Assembly: GCA_036507955.1 (NCBI GenBank)
Contig: DATCIH010000162.1
Coordinates: forward strand, 1-6,248
Direction of reading: 5' to 3'
DNA: 6,248 bases
DNA from: DATCIH01 sp036507955
GTDB lineage: Bacteria; Bacillota; Clostridia; Clostridiales; Clostridiaceae
Shown: one piece after another, positions 5,117 to 6,248 of the stretch
Layout of the letters: each line of letters begins with the position of its first letter
How positions within the stretch are numbered: position 1 is the first letter of the stretch
Made by a program: the position numbers and the translations under genes
Notes under the pieces: generated by a model
The model's database searches: none
What the model was told of the DNA's origin: nothing
The model's input: the letters and a program-made list of their open reading frames with translations, nothing else

Positions 5117-6091
5117 TTAAAGGGAAACATGGAGAAGCTTCATGATGATGTATTTAAAAGTAGCTAAAATCAAATCAACTTCTATACAAATATAATTTAC
5201 TAAATTTTTAAATTTAAACTTAGTCCGTTTTATTTTATTTAAGGATTTTAATCCCTCAAATATCCCATCTAAATAAATCTTTGTAAACTTCTTTCTACTG
5301 TAGAATATCGTTTTAATAATAATCCCCAATAGAATAATTGGTAAATTAATAAGTAACTGAATAAAGGGCATATTCTTATAAACTAAATATATAGAATTTC
5401 TAAAGATAAGCTTAGCCTTAAAAGGGTTATATTTGTTCCAAGTAGTACCACTAGCAACATGATAAATTATAGCTTTTGAACAGTACTTATTTTTATAACC
5501 ATTTATTTTAGCCCTATAACCTAGATCCACATCTTCAAGATAGGCAAAAAAGGCTTCATCAAGATATCCAATTTCCTCTAAAACACTTCTTCTATAAATT
5601 GCTGCTCCGGCACAGCTGGTAAATACATAAGAATCTTTAGTATATGTAGTTACTGGAAATCCATCCCCTCTTTTATAAGCCCAGCCAAACAAATCCAAGC
5701 TATCCCCAGCATCATCTATTATATCTCTTTCGTAAAATCTTACCATTTTGCTTGAACAGGAAAAAAGCTTAACTTCAGCTTCCATTTCGTTTACTAATAC
5801 CGATAACCAATCTACCTCTGCTTCAGTGTCGTTATTTAATAGTACCACATATTCACCCAGGGAATCTTTGATTCCCTCATTTATAGCTCTACTAAACCCA
5901 TAATTTTCACTTAATGCAATTATTTTTACTGCCCCATAATTTTCTCTGGTAAATTCAATACTATTGTCAGAGGATCCATTATCTACTAGTAAAACCTGAA
6001 AGTCAGTAAAACTTTGTTTATATACAGAAGCAAAACAGGTATCTAAAAATTTAAAGCCATTGTAATTTGGTATAATTATTGAAACCTTCAT
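5117..6091 (-). CDS. GT2-family glycosyltransferase, rhamnosyltransferase-like, with C-terminal membrane segment
   Basis: This 324-residue protein has a full GT-A fold family 2 domain: KVSIIIPNYNG at residues 2-12, the nucleotide loop VDNGSSD at 36-42, ENYGFSRAINEGI at 62-74, the metal site LNNDTE with D88 (a DxD variant), and CAGAAIYRRSVLEEIG followed by FFAYLEDVDLGYR, whose E186-D187 pair is the usual catalytic base region. H211 and the GTTWNK segment follow, as in WbbL-like rhamnosyltransferases. A hydrophobic stretch at about 242-264 and a hydrophobic, lysine-rich tail suggest membrane attachment. The ATG at 6089-6091 has GAGAGG 5 bases upstream. It probably adds a sugar, perhaps rhamnose given the nearby rfbD, to a lipid-linked glycan. 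It stands directly upstream of the galU leader, now split from it by the element. Donor and acceptor are not determined. Confidence 0.9.
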   Translation of the reverse strand: MKVSIIIPNYNGFKFLDTCFASVYKQSFTDFQVLLVDNGSSDNSIEFTRENYGAVKIIALSENYGFSRAINEGIKDSLGEYVVLLNNDTEAEVDWLSVLVNEMEAEVKLFSCSSKMVRFYERDIIDDAGDSLDLFGWAYKRGDGFPVTTYTKDSYVFTSCAGAAIYRRSVLEEIGYLDEAFFAYLEDVDLGYRAKINGYKNKYCSKAIIYHVASGTTWNKYNPFKAKLIFRNSIYLVYKNMPFIQLLINLPIILLGIIIKTIFYSRKKFTKIYLDGIFEGLKSLNKIKRTKFKFKNLVNYICIEVDLILATFKYIIMKLLHVSL

Positions 6092-6111
6092 AAAAACCTC
6101 TCTTATATATA

Positions 6112-6141
6112 AAAATAGAAGGAAGAGACGGCTGAAGTCAA
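6112..6141 (-). promoter_or_regulatory. Possible promoter for the 5117-6091 glycosyltransferase
   Basis: On the minus strand TTGACT (6136-6141, 5/6 of consensus) and TATTTT (6112-6117, 4/6) are 18 bases apart, about 21 bases before the ATG. The match is moderate, and read-through from an upstream operon gene is equally possible. Confidence 0.3.
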
Positions 6142-6158
6142 TCCTTTTAAGTAATTAT

Positions 6159-6248
6159 CTAAATTTTGTGAAATACATCTACAAGCTGATTATTTATTAA
6201 ATTAACCTTAACTTTAGTCAAAGCTTTTATAGAATTTCTTTTAACCTT
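6159..6248 (-). CDS. Possible C-terminal tail of an upstream gene (cut by window edge)
   Basis: One minus-strand frame is open from the window edge to TAG at 6159-6161, giving 29 residues ending NNQLVDVFHKI; the other two frames stop within a few codons. It shows no recognisable motif. It would end 67 bases before the GT2 start, a plausible operon spacing. The stretch could equally be noncoding. Confidence 0.2.
   Translation of the reverse strand, partial: KVKRNSIKALTKVKVNLINNQLVDVFHKI

Overview
This window is AT-rich, with tightly packed minus-strand genes and strong purine-rich ribosome binding sites. It looks like a low-GC Firmicute, most probably Clostridium or a close relative; no species is assigned. 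It is a stretch of a cell-envelope polysaccharide locus interrupted by a degenerate IS607-family transposon. Every supported gene lies on the minus strand, so transcription runs from high to low coordinates.

In transcription order: (1) a possible C-terminal tail of an unidentified gene at the window edge (6159-6248, weak); (2) a GT2-family glycosyltransferase of the rhamnosyltransferase-like type (5117-6091); (3) an IS607-type element (about 2862-5029); (4) galU, UDP-glucose pyrophosphorylase (1968-2858); (5) a WecG/TagA/CpsF-family glycosyltransferase (1175-1918); (6) rfbD/rmlD, the last step of dTDP-L-rhamnose synthesis (292-1134); (7) the first 89 codons of a second GT2 glycosyltransferase that runs off the window (1-269). 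Together the host genes make nucleotide sugars (UDP-glucose, dTDP-rhamnose) and transfer sugars onto a lipid-linked or surface polymer, such as a rhamnose-containing wall polysaccharide or a teichoic-acid-like glycan.

The element is the notable part. Its serine recombinase gene tnpA is wrecked: a MerR-like N-terminus and a recombinase C-terminus survive in different frames, and the nucleophilic serine region is gone. Its tnpB-related gene is open for 489 codons. This TnpB has no zinc ribbon, and it carries His where canonical TnpB has the third catalytic Asp of RuvC. Between the tnpB stop and the galU start lie about 300 bases full of perfect hairpins, read here as the TnpB guide RNA (reRNA/omegaRNA). 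The element is bracketed by the 9-bp direct repeat AGGTAACAA (minus strand). Joining the flanks through one repeat copy restores GGAGGTAACAATTTATG, a near-ideal ribosome binding site for galU. The element therefore appears to have inserted inside the Shine-Dalgarno sequence of galU, left galU with a weaker one, and placed the galU start region where a TnpB guide would be copied from.

No CRISPR array, tRNA, rRNA or convincing intrinsic terminator was found.
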